Assembly (NCBI GenBank): GCA_030149175.1
Contig: JASBSA010000077.1
Span: 1 to 55,671 of the forward strand
DNA from: Winogradskyella sp.
GTDB lineage: Bacteria > Bacteroidota > Bacteroidia > Flavobacteriales > Flavobacteriaceae
DNA: 55,671 bases
Direction: 5' to 3'
Under the pieces are notes generated by a model, which saw only the letters and a list, made by a program, of their open reading frames with translations, was not told the origin of the DNA and made no database searches. The first letter of the stretch is position 1. Each line of letters opens with the position of its first letter. This document shows, in pieces, positions 25,740-33,574 of the stretch. Both the position numbers and the translations under genes were made by a program.

Positions 25740-26111
25740 TTAAGGTTTTTCAGTGTCCACCACTGCTAAGGGTTGAATTTGGGGTTTCATGCGTTTGTAT
25801 AGTGTGAATTGTGGCTTGGTTAAAATGTTGCGAATTTCTAATGATTCTGCTTTCCTTAGCTTATACAAACGATCTAGTTTTTCTTCTCCTTTGTAATTGG
25901 TGTGAATCTTTTCTTCCCGTATTAAAAATTCTTCCACTTTTTTCTGAAATAACATGAATTGTTTAGCATCTAATGCTAGTTTATCATCATATTTATCTGT
26001 GATACTTGTTGCAATAGTTTCTAATGATTCATTATTTTTTTGCATCACGGGATCTTGGGAGAACCCTATTATTGAGAGTGATATAAAACATATTGTTATT
26101 AAAGTTCGCAT
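25740..26111 (-). CDS. small secreted helical protein of unknown function
   Basis: A signal peptide (LITICFISLSIIGFSQ) precedes about 105 residues that look mainly helical and charged (FMLFQKKVEEFLIREEKI, then LYKLRKAESLEIRNIL). The layout recalls the LTxxQ/Spy-like periplasmic chaperones seen in many Bacteroidota, but the motif itself is not clear (LTKPQFTLYKRM is the nearest). It is a single-gene unit. Confidence 0.65.
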   Translation of the reverse strand: MRTLITICFISLSIIGFSQDPVMQKNNESLETIATSITDKYDDKLALDAKQFMLFQKKVEEFLIREEKIHTNYKGEEKLDRLYKLRKAESLEIRNILTKPQFTLYKRMKPQIQPLAVVDTEKP

Positions 26112-26282
26112 GTCTGAAATTGTTTTTGGTTACTATAATATAGTATAGCCAATACATGCTTTGCTGTCAAATAATTTAAGAGACCTTAACATCATTTGAC
26201 GGACTTTAACAATGAATTAATACTTTAGGTTATAAATTGTAAATAATTATATATCAATATTTTGATATGTACTATACTACCA

Positions 26283-27836
26283 CTACTCTTCTGGTGGATA
26301 CCCATGTATCTCTTCAAACTTTTCATCAAAATTAGTTCTAAGATATGAGTTGAGCTTTTTCTGGTAGTCGTCTTTTAACCACTTTAGGAAATTGTGTGTA
26401 CTCTTGCTGATACATTTTGCATAGATTTCGATACGCTGGTTGATATCCTCCTTTAATAATTTTGCTAATGCTAATGCATCATAGACGTCTTCACTATTCT
26501 CGATACAAATTTTGGCATGGTGTTCTATAGAACGTTCCAAGACTACCTTAGAAGATTCTCCAGCCGTTACAGCATCTTTATAGGTCTGCCTAATATCAAA
26601 ATAGGTGTCCTCAGATTTAGAAAACTCTTCTTTAATCTCATCAGATAAATCGTGCTTAAAGTTAGCTTCAATAGCTTCATCATCCTTAATACGATCTATG
26701 TACCAATTAGGCGACTTAAAAATTAATTGCCAATCGAGATCAGCTCCCCAAGGTCCAAAGCGGTATAAATTGTTACCGAGGTCTATGACCGTAAACTTGT
26801 CTTTATTGTTTAGAATACGAGAGCCACGACCTATCATTTGGTAGTACAAGGTTAATGATTTTGTTGCTCTATTAAGAATAATGGTATCTATAGTAGGCTC
26901 ATCAAATCCAGTGGTTAGGATACTTACAGATGTTAAGATAGCATTTGGTGTTTTGTGAAACCACTCTAAAATCTGCTTACGCTGTTTTTTAGTTGCTGTA
27001 TTATCTAAGTGCATAATCGGTAAACCAGCTTCCCTAAAGGCATAATAGACACTTATAGACGTGTTAATACCGTTATTAAAGATTAGTGTCTTTTTTCCGA
27101 ATGAATGTTTTTTATAGGCATCTACTGTTTTTTGAAGCATTGCAGGACTGGTATATAAGTCTTCCGAAGATTTTACCGTATAGTCACCATTAGAACCTAT
27201 TTCTAAAGAGGTTAAACCCATGTCATATGCATAGGTTTCGCAACGCGCCAGGAATTCGTTTTCTATGAGGTTCTCAATAGTTTCACCAGTTATTAGCTCA
27301 TTGTAGTTGCCCTTCATGGGTAGTTCTTTATTTGAACTCAGTGGCGTTGCCGTAACACCAAGGATAAAAGCGTTTTCAAAGAACTTAAAAAGCTTGGTAA
27401 ATGAATTATAGTGTGCCTCATCAATAATGACCAAGCCAACATCTGAAATGTCTAGTTTATCATCGTTGAGTCGGTTGTTTAAGGTTTCTACCATAGCCAC
27501 AAAACAAGAGTAATCGGCTTGGTCATCTAAGTTCGCTTTACTGTTTACCACCTTGTTGGTTACACCAAAGCTAGTCAACATTTTAGACGTCTGATTGCAA
27601 AGTTCTATACGATGCGTCATCACTAACACTTTCTTGTCATGATTTTTAAGGTACTGACGCACCATTTCAGAAAAGATAACCGTTTTTCCACCACCAGTAG
27701 GTAACTGATATAATAAGTGGTAATCGTCTGGAGCTGTATCAAATTTTTCAAAAATCTGGCTTATGGCTCCTTGTTGATAATCATATAATTCTTTGTCGGT
27801 TTTTTTTTCTTGAATAGCTTGTTTTGTTTCAGACAT
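26283..27836 (-). CDS. DEAD/DEAH-box helicase, RadD-like
   Basis: This 517-residue SF2 helicase has motif I LPTGGGKTVIF, motif II IIDEAHYN, motif III GVTATP and motif VI MIGRGSR, with a second RecA domain at about 215-390. It resembles the RadD/Irc3 group and the helicase part of type III restriction subunits, but no endonuclease, methyltransferase or specificity gene lies nearby. The C-terminal 130 residues are helical and charged. A role in repair of DNA or RNA is inferred. Confidence 0.85.
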   Translation of the reverse strand: MSETKQAIQEKKTDKELYDYQQGAISQIFEKFDTAPDDYHLLYQLPTGGGKTVIFSEMVRQYLKNHDKKVLVMTHRIELCNQTSKMLTSFGVTNKVVNSKANLDDQADYSCFVAMVETLNNRLNDDKLDISDVGLVIIDEAHYNSFTKLFKFFENAFILGVTATPLSSNKELPMKGNYNELITGETIENLIENEFLARCETYAYDMGLTSLEIGSNGDYTVKSSEDLYTSPAMLQKTVDAYKKHSFGKKTLIFNNGINTSISVYYAFREAGLPIMHLDNTATKKQRKQILEWFHKTPNAILTSVSILTTGFDEPTIDTIILNRATKSLTLYYQMIGRGSRILNNKDKFTVIDLGNNLYRFGPWGADLDWQLIFKSPNWYIDRIKDDEAIEANFKHDLSDEIKEEFSKSEDTYFDIRQTYKDAVTAGESSKVVLERSIEHHAKICIENSEDVYDALALAKLLKEDINQRIEIYAKCISKSTHNFLKWLKDDYQKKLNSYLRTNFDEKFEEIHGYPPEE

Positions 27837-27992
27837 AAAAGGGTTTAATTTTTTTTGGGAAAGTGCAAATTTACGATACTTTTCTACAATAGCTGTTAAT
27901 AAATTCTGAAGCCAGGCAAATGAAATCTGCCAAACAATATTATTTTTACGTCATCGTTATAAAAAATTGAACACAACATTTCTTATAAGTAC

Positions 27993-28925
27993 ATGAAATA
28001 CAGACTTTTTTGCATTGGATTTTTGTTTAGTGCATGTTTATGTTTTGCACAAGAAGATTCTCAAAACAATTCAATAAAGTTAAAAATGCCTACTGTTGAT
28101 GGAAAAAGTTTCATCATTAAAGAGGTTGAAATACCTACAGAAAGCTATTCATCTTCCGAAGACAGTGAAGTTATAGATATTAAGGCCGAATATTGGGACA
28201 CTACGGTTTACAATCCTTACAGACATGTCGTAACGGAATTTCCTATTGAGCTTACATTTACAGATAGTACTTACGCTTCTCCTGTACCACATCCAAAAGT
28301 TGTAACCTCTCGTTACGGATGGAGACGTGGCAGACCTCATAAAGGCATAGATATAGATTTGGTTACTGGTGACTCCGTAGTTTCGGTACTAGATGGTATT
28401 GTACGTTTTGCACGTTACAGTAGCGGACATGGTAAAACCGTTGTTGTTAGACATTACAATGGGTTAGAAACCACATATGCTCATTTATCGCATATTGACG
28501 TTAAAGCTAACGATACTGTAGCTAAAGGTCAGTTTCTTGGTAAAGGAGGTAATACAGGGCGCTCTAGCGGTAGTCATTTACACTTGGTTACAAGTTATCG
28601 AGGTGAATATATTCACCCAGATTATTTATTCAATTTTGATGACAGTAACTCCATTCGTTCTCAAAACATTTGGGTAACCCGAAAATGGACTAGACCAAGC
28701 TATCATAGTTCTAGGCGTTTGTCAAAGCTTGCTCTTTTTGAAACCAAAGAAGAGGCTTTAGCAAGTTTAGAAAAGCAACGTAAAGTTTACGTGGTAAGAA
28801 AAGGTGATACGCTGTCTCGTATTTCTCAACGTAACCGAACAAGCATCGCTGCCATCTGCAGGACCAATAAAATAAAGCGTACATCTACTTTAAGAATTGG
28901 TCAGAAATTAATTTTAGAGCTTTAG
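27993..28925 (+). CDS. M23 peptidase with C-terminal LysM domain
   Basis: A signal peptide (LFCIGFLFSACLCFAQ) starts this 310-residue protein. The lysostaphin-like M23 domain (about residues 100-215) has SRYGWRRGRPHKGIDI with the metal ligands His and Asp, and HLHLVTSYRG near the end. The C-terminal LysM domain (about 265-310) begins YVVRKGDTLSRIS and binds peptidoglycan. It should cut cell-wall cross-links in the periplasm. It lies 22 bases ahead of topB, but the functions are unrelated. Confidence 0.93.
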   Translation: MKYRLFCIGFLFSACLCFAQEDSQNNSIKLKMPTVDGKSFIIKEVEIPTESYSSSEDSEVIDIKAEYWDTTVYNPYRHVVTEFPIELTFTDSTYASPVPHPKVVTSRYGWRRGRPHKGIDIDLVTGDSVVSVLDGIVRFARYSSGHGKTVVVRHYNGLETTYAHLSHIDVKANDTVAKGQFLGKGGNTGRSSGSHLHLVTSYRGEYIHPDYLFNFDDSNSIRSQNIWVTRKWTRPSYHSSRRLSKLALFETKEEALASLEKQRKVYVVRKGDTLSRISQRNRTSIAAICRTNKIKRTSTLRIGQKLILEL

Positions 28926-28947
28926 CTGAATTTAAATTCTTTTCATT

Positions 28948-31170
28948 TTGAAAGTTTGCATTGCCGAAAAACCAAGTGTTGCAAGAGAGATTGCTGCTGT
29001 TTTAGGTGCCAACACCAAACGTGATGGTTACTTTGAAGGTAATGGCTATGCGGTAACTTATACTTTTGGACACCTTTGTACTCTTTGCGAACCTAGTGAC
29101 TACAAACCCTATTGGAAAAGTTGGGATCTGAACAATCTACCTATGTTGCCCGAAAAATTTAAGGTTAAGGTATCTGATGATAAAGGGATTAAAAAACAGT
29201 TTAAAATTGTAAAAGGTCTCTTTGATAAAGCTGAAGTGGTTATTAATTGTGGTGATGCCGGACAAGAAGGAGAATTAATACAGCGTTGGGTTATTAATGA
29301 AGCAAAATATAAAGGCAAGGTACAGCGACTCTGGATTTCCTCTCTAACAACCGAAGCTATAAAAGAAGGTTTTGAAAACCTAAAACCAGCCGAAAATTAT
29401 GATAATCTGTATTATGCTGGCTTTTCGAGATCAATTGGAGATTGGCTCTTAGGTATAAATGCAACACGTTTATATACTGTAAAACATGGAGGCTATAAGC
29501 AAGTGTTATCTGTAGGACGTGTGCAAACCCCTACTCTTGCGATGCTGGTAAATCGCTATAAAGAAATAGAAAACTTTGTACCACAACCTTATTGGGAACT
29601 TCAGACCTTATTCAGAGATACGTTGTTTAGTTACGAAGAAGGACGTTTCCTTAAGATGAAAGATGGAGAAAAATTAGCCAATAAAGTCAAAGAACATGAG
29701 TTTGAAATTGTTTCGATAACCAAGAAAAAGGGAACAGAGTACGCACCAAAACTTTTTGATCTCACAGGATTACAAGTATATTGTAATACTAAGTTTGGGT
29801 TTTCAGCAGACGACACCCTAAAAATTGCACAACGATTATATGAAAAAAAGGTGGTGACGTATCCTAGAGTCGATACGACCTTTCTACCAAATGATATTTA
29901 CCCAAAGGTTAAAGGCATATTATCTAAACTAACTGATTATTCAGAATTTACACAACCTTTATTGACCAAGAAAATAAAGAAGTCTTCTAAGGTTTTTAAT
30001 GATAAGAAGGTCACCGATCATCATGCCATAATACCAACAGGTATACAAACCCATTTGCAACCAGCAGAGCAACAAGTTTATGATATTATAACGAAGCGTT
30101 TTATTGCTGTTTTTTATGACGATTGTAAAGTTTCTAATACTACAGTTATTGGGAAGGCAGATGATGTGAATTTTAAAACCACTGGAAAAGAAATTTTGTC
30201 AAAAGGTTGGCGTGTTGTGTTTGAATCTGATGGGTCTAAATCTAAAGGAGAATCTATTCTACCTACCTTTACCAAAGGTGAAAAAGGTCCGCATGAACCT
30301 TCATTTTTAGAAAAACAGACCAAACCCCCAAAGCATTATACGGAAGCCTCTCTCCTACGCGCCATGGAAACTGCAGGAAAGCAAGTTGATGATGATGAGT
30401 TGCGTGACTTAATGAAAGAAAACGGAATTGGCAGGCCCTCCACACGTGCTAATATTATTGAAACCCTGTTTAAACGTAAATATATAAAACGAAATAAAAA
30501 GCAAATATTACCAACTGTTACAGGTACACAATTGATAGATACTATTCAGAATGATTTATTAAAGTCAGCCGAACTAACAGGTCATTGGGAAAAACAATTA
30601 AAGGATATTGAAAAAGGTGAGATAAGTGCCAATACATTTATTAAAGGCATGAAACGCATGGTAGATGCTTTAGTTTATGAAGTACGGAGTGAAAACGTAG
30701 AAACACGCATTTCTGCAGTTAATAATAAACCTGCAGGCAAGTCGAAATCGAAGCCAAGGTCGAAAAACAAAAAATTGGTTGGTGCTTCTTGTCCTAAATG
30801 CAAGAAGGGTCAATTGTTAAAAGGCAAATCGGCTTATGGTTGTCATCTTTATGGAAAGGGCTGCGATTTTGTTTTACCTTTTAAATATGGTGAAAAGAAG
30901 GTTTCTGAAAATCAATATTTAAGGTTGTTAGATAAAGGCTCTACCGTTAATCTTAAAGGATTTAAAATAAACGGTAAATCCATTGAGGGCTTGTTGCGTT
31001 TTGATGAAAACTTTAAACTCAAATTAGAACCAAAAATCCCGGCTAAATCAACAACTAAAGCTGGTGATGCCTGCCCTAAATGTAAAACAGGTCGTATTCT
31101 AAAAGGCAAAACGGCTTTTGGATGTAGTAACTATAAAACGGGTTGTGATTTTAGGGTAAACTTTAATTAG
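28948..31170 (+). CDS. topB: DNA topoisomerase III
   Basis: The start is TTG at 28948; it encodes the first residue of MKVCIAEKPSVAREIA, the invariant TOPRIM start of the family, and no ATG lies close by. The acidic motif is GDAGQEGELIQ, the form usual in Bacteroidota. The active-site tyrosine is Tyr305 in VVTYPRVD. Two four-cysteine zinc ribbons close the protein (CPKCKKGQLLKG and CPKCKTGRILKG). At 740 residues it is a full-length type IA topoisomerase that separates linked DNA molecules. Confidence 0.95.
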   Translation: MKVCIAEKPSVAREIAAVLGANTKRDGYFEGNGYAVTYTFGHLCTLCEPSDYKPYWKSWDLNNLPMLPEKFKVKVSDDKGIKKQFKIVKGLFDKAEVVINCGDAGQEGELIQRWVINEAKYKGKVQRLWISSLTTEAIKEGFENLKPAENYDNLYYAGFSRSIGDWLLGINATRLYTVKHGGYKQVLSVGRVQTPTLAMLVNRYKEIENFVPQPYWELQTLFRDTLFSYEEGRFLKMKDGEKLANKVKEHEFEIVSITKKKGTEYAPKLFDLTGLQVYCNTKFGFSADDTLKIAQRLYEKKVVTYPRVDTTFLPNDIYPKVKGILSKLTDYSEFTQPLLTKKIKKSSKVFNDKKVTDHHAIIPTGIQTHLQPAEQQVYDIITKRFIAVFYDDCKVSNTTVIGKADDVNFKTTGKEILSKGWRVVFESDGSKSKGESILPTFTKGEKGPHEPSFLEKQTKPPKHYTEASLLRAMETAGKQVDDDELRDLMKENGIGRPSTRANIIETLFKRKYIKRNKKQILPTVTGTQLIDTIQNDLLKSAELTGHWEKQLKDIEKGEISANTFIKGMKRMVDALVYEVRSENVETRISAVNNKPAGKSKSKPRSKNKKLVGASCPKCKKGQLLKGKSAYGCHLYGKGCDFVLPFKYGEKKVSENQYLRLLDKGSTVNLKGFKINGKSIEGLLRFDENFKLKLEPKIPAKSTTKAGDACPKCKTGRILKGKTAFGCSNYKTGCDFRVNFN

Positions 31171-31201
31171 GTTCCGCTGCACTCAGTCTGATACCAAAAC
31201 C

Positions 31202-31672
31202 TTAGATTGACTTAACAGGAATATAAAAATCCTCTTCAGAATCTGGGCTTCCGTTTTTGTACTTCTCACCCATCACTTGAAAATGTGGTCTATTATCTAT
31301 AACATATCCAGAATTTGGCAGCCACTCAGTCATCATTTTTTGGTATGTTGCACTAGCATTCATCCCTTTGTGCAGAACTTTAAGATACTTACCTTCAGGA
31401 ACTGTAAACCCTTCCATTCCGTTTGGGATCCCTGATAGCTCTGAGACTTCTACACAAGCCCACATAGTAAATGAATTATTAGGTTCACCTTTTTGGTCTA
31501 AAGTAAAGGTTTGCATCGCTATAGATTTGTTATTAGATGCGTTGTTTATCTTGTGCTTTCTAGGTGCAAACTGTTGCCATAAGGCCTTTATTTTGTGTGT
31601 TTCGTGTCTTTGCATGGTAACATGTTCTCCCACAACATACATTTCTAGATTATGGACTATTTGAGGTATCAT
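31202..31672 (-). CDS. GyrI-like small-molecule-binding protein
   Basis: This 156-residue protein follows the GyrI/SOUL-like pattern: YVVGEHVTM at the first strand, the middle strand FTMWACVEVSEL, VPEGKYLKVLHKG, and the last strand SEEDFYIPVKS. It lacks a DNA-binding region, so it is a stand-alone effector-binding domain, like those of AraC-family regulators. The ligand is unknown. It is convergent with topB. Confidence 0.8.
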   Translation of the reverse strand: MIPQIVHNLEMYVVGEHVTMQRHETHKIKALWQQFAPRKHKINNASNNKSIAMQTFTLDQKGEPNNSFTMWACVEVSELSGIPNGMEGFTVPEGKYLKVLHKGMNASATYQKMMTEWLPNSGYVIDNRPHFQVMGEKYKNGSPDSEEDFYIPVKSI

Positions 31673-31701
31673 TTAAATATCATTTTAAGGAATAAAAGTA
31701 T

Positions 31702-31735
31702 AAAAAAAAGCGCAAGATGGAGTCTTACGCTTTTC
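31702..31735 (-). terminator. rho-independent terminator
   Basis: AAAAGCG..AGA pairs with TCTT.CGCTTTT with one mismatch, and on the minus strand a run of eight T follows. It ends the fasciclin-domain gene. Confidence 0.8.
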
Positions 31736-31790
31736 TAGAATTAGCATCATCAACACTAATTCAATTAACTAATCAATCTAACTTAACTTT

Positions 31791-32351
31791 TCACATTTTT
31801 GGCAATACAACTGTGTCAACCACATGTATAACTCCGTTGGACTGGTTAACATCCGCAATTGTAACTGTGGCTGTGTTTCCTGCTGTATCTTTTAAAACAA
31901 CACTTTCATCGTACATCATAGCTGTTAATTCAGAACCATTAACGGTTGTAAACACAGCTTTTCCATCACCTTTTTTTATGGCTTTTACTATATCTTTTGC
32001 ATTATATTTTCCTACTAAAACGTGGTATGTCAATACTGCTTGTAGCTTTTCTTTATTTTCTTTCTTTAGTAGCGTTGAGACTGTTCCTTTTGGTAATTTA
32101 TCAAACGCACTGTTAGTCGGTGCAAAAACTGTAAAAGGACCATCTCCTTGTAGTGTTTCTACCAAATCAGCTGCTTTTACAGCTGCGACCAAAGTTGTAT
32201 GGTCTTTAGAGTTTACCGCATTAGATACAATGTCTTTAGTGGGATACATTTCTGCACCACCTACCATTTTGGTTTCTTGAGCAAAAGCATTTGTACTGAA
32301 TATTAGTGCTAATGCAAATGTCATTGTTGGAATTAAATTTTTAATCTTCAT
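31791..32351 (-). CDS. fasciclin-domain secreted protein
   Basis: A signal peptide (TMTFALALIFSTNAFAQ) leads into a single fasciclin (FAS1) domain, recognised by DHTTLVAAVKAADLVETL, GPFTVFAPTNSAFDKLP, LTYHVLVGKY and the final NGVIHVVDTVVLP. At 186 residues it is a typical single-domain bacterial member. It is probably periplasmic or surface-exposed and may aid adhesion. Confidence 0.93.
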   Translation of the reverse strand: MKIKNLIPTMTFALALIFSTNAFAQETKMVGGAEMYPTKDIVSNAVNSKDHTTLVAAVKAADLVETLQGDGPFTVFAPTNSAFDKLPKGTVSTLLKKENKEKLQAVLTYHVLVGKYNAKDIVKAIKKGDGKAVFTTVNGSELTAMMYDESVVLKDTAGNTATVTIADVNQSNGVIHVVDTVVLPKM

Positions 32352-32440
32352 AACTGTAAGTTTTAATATGTTGTTTCTCTACTTACGAAGATTTTTGATG
32401 TAAGGTTTTATTTATTTAAATAATTCTTTAAATAAATAAA

Positions 32441-32463
32441 CCACTATCAATTTGATAGTGGCT
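32441..32463 (-). terminator. rho-independent terminator
   Basis: CCACTATCAA pairs with TTGATAGTGG (32441-32461) around one base in the plus orientation; TTTATTTATTTA follows on the minus strand. It ends the cold-shock-domain gene. Confidence 0.75.
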
Positions 32464-32489
32464 TTATAGTATTTTCAAAATGTTTGATC

Positions 32490-32945
32490 TTACACTTTTT
32501 TGACCTTAACAGCATTCATTCCTCGCTGTCCTTTTTCGAGTTCAAAAATGACTTTGTCATTTTCTACGATATCGTCAATGATGCCACTGATATGCATAAA
32601 ATGTTTTTCATTGGTCTCTGTATCTAGAACAAAACCATAGCCTTTAGATCCATTAAAGAATGAAACCTTACCTTTTCTGACAGGATCAAACTCCTCTTCT
32701 ACATCTTCTTTTTTTGGTATGCCTATCTCAATATTTTTTGCCTTTACCTTTACCTTCATAGAAGGGTCAGGAGGTGTGTCGGTAAGATTTCCGTTATGAT
32801 CTACGTATGCTATAGGAATGCCATTAGTTCCGTTTTCTTCTTTGTCTAGTTTACGAGCTTCCATTTTTTTTCGCTTTTCTTCTCGTTTTTTTAAGCGCTT
32901 TTTTTCTTTTTCGGTTTTGCTAAATGTCTGTTGCGATCTGCCCAT
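32490..32945 (-). CDS. cold-shock-domain protein with basic N-terminal region
   Basis: The last 65 residues are a cold-shock domain (GKVSFFNGSKGYGFVLD with the RNP1-like GYGFV, then HFMHIS). The first 35 residues are a highly charged lysine/glutamate helix (KTEKEKKRLKKREEKRKK), followed by a short middle segment. The 151-residue protein should bind single-stranded RNA or DNA; such N-terminally extended members are common in Flavobacteriaceae. It is a single-gene unit. Confidence 0.92.
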   Translation of the reverse strand: MGRSQQTFSKTEKEKKRLKKREEKRKKMEARKLDKEENGTNGIPIAYVDHNGNLTDTPPDPSMKVKVKAKNIEIGIPKKEDVEEEFDPVRKGKVSFFNGSKGYGFVLDTETNEKHFMHISGIIDDIVENDKVIFELEKGQRGMNAVKVKKV

Positions 32946-33114
32946 TCAATTTAATTTGTAGTTAATAATTGTGCTTGCTCATGAAAATATACAATGCAAA
33001 CGAGTTAATTAACTTAACAATGAATAGTGTGTTAAACCAAAAAGATAACTAAGAATTAATGTAATTTGTGAGGTGTATCTTCAATAAACTTAATCAAAGG
33101 TACTGTTTTAAATG

Positions 33115-33570
33115 TTATTTAACGAAACCTTTATAAGTAATTGTTTTGTTATTTTGAGAATTTAAAGTTAAAAATGCAATTCCATTAGGCTTTACTTCTA
33201 GTGTTGCGCTGTATGCATCATTTTTAAAGCTGATGGCAATTTCATGAGCTTCATCATTAAAATCTACGTTGTAATTTTCCAAACCACCCTTTAGCATAAT
33301 AGATGGTTTATTAGCATCTAAAGTAGAAAGCGTACCATAGATTGTAGAACTATTTATTGTAATTGCATTTGCATCCTCAGCTACTTCACTTCTCTTGTCA
33401 TCACCAAAAACCCAAGTTGCTATAAAGTTGAAATTCTTTGATTCAACTATTTTCTTATTTAGGTTGTACATAGCTTGTACCTTTTCCTCTTTAGTTAAGC
33501 CCGATTGAGAAAAACCTATTGAAGGACTTGCTATTGCTATTAAAAAACAGAATGTAAGTAATTTTTTCAT
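33115..33570 (-). CDS. secreted DUF4251-like protein
   Basis: A signal peptide (FCFLIAIASPSIGFSQ) precedes a DUF4251-like body: SKNFNFIATWVFG, NAITINSSTIYGTLS, ENYNVDFNDE and the end FLTLNSQNNKTITYKGF. It is shorter (151 residues) than the lipoprotein member at 20737 and has no lipobox. It follows the metalloprotease gene after four bases and is probably co-transcribed with it. Confidence 0.75.
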   Translation of the reverse strand: MKKLLTFCFLIAIASPSIGFSQSGLTKEEKVQAMYNLNKKIVESKNFNFIATWVFGDDKRSEVAEDANAITINSSTIYGTLSTLDANKPSIMLKGGLENYNVDFNDEAHEIAISFKNDAYSATLEVKPNGIAFLTLNSQNNKTITYKGFVK

Positions 33571-33574
33571 GATT

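Noticed and set aside
26283-27836. Type III restriction system
   Set aside because: Only the helicase is present; no methyltransferase gene or nuclease motif is seen nearby.
31717-32280. A 187-codon plus-strand open frame over the fasciclin gene
   Set aside because: It is the complement of the well-supported fasciclin gene and shows no family pattern of its own.
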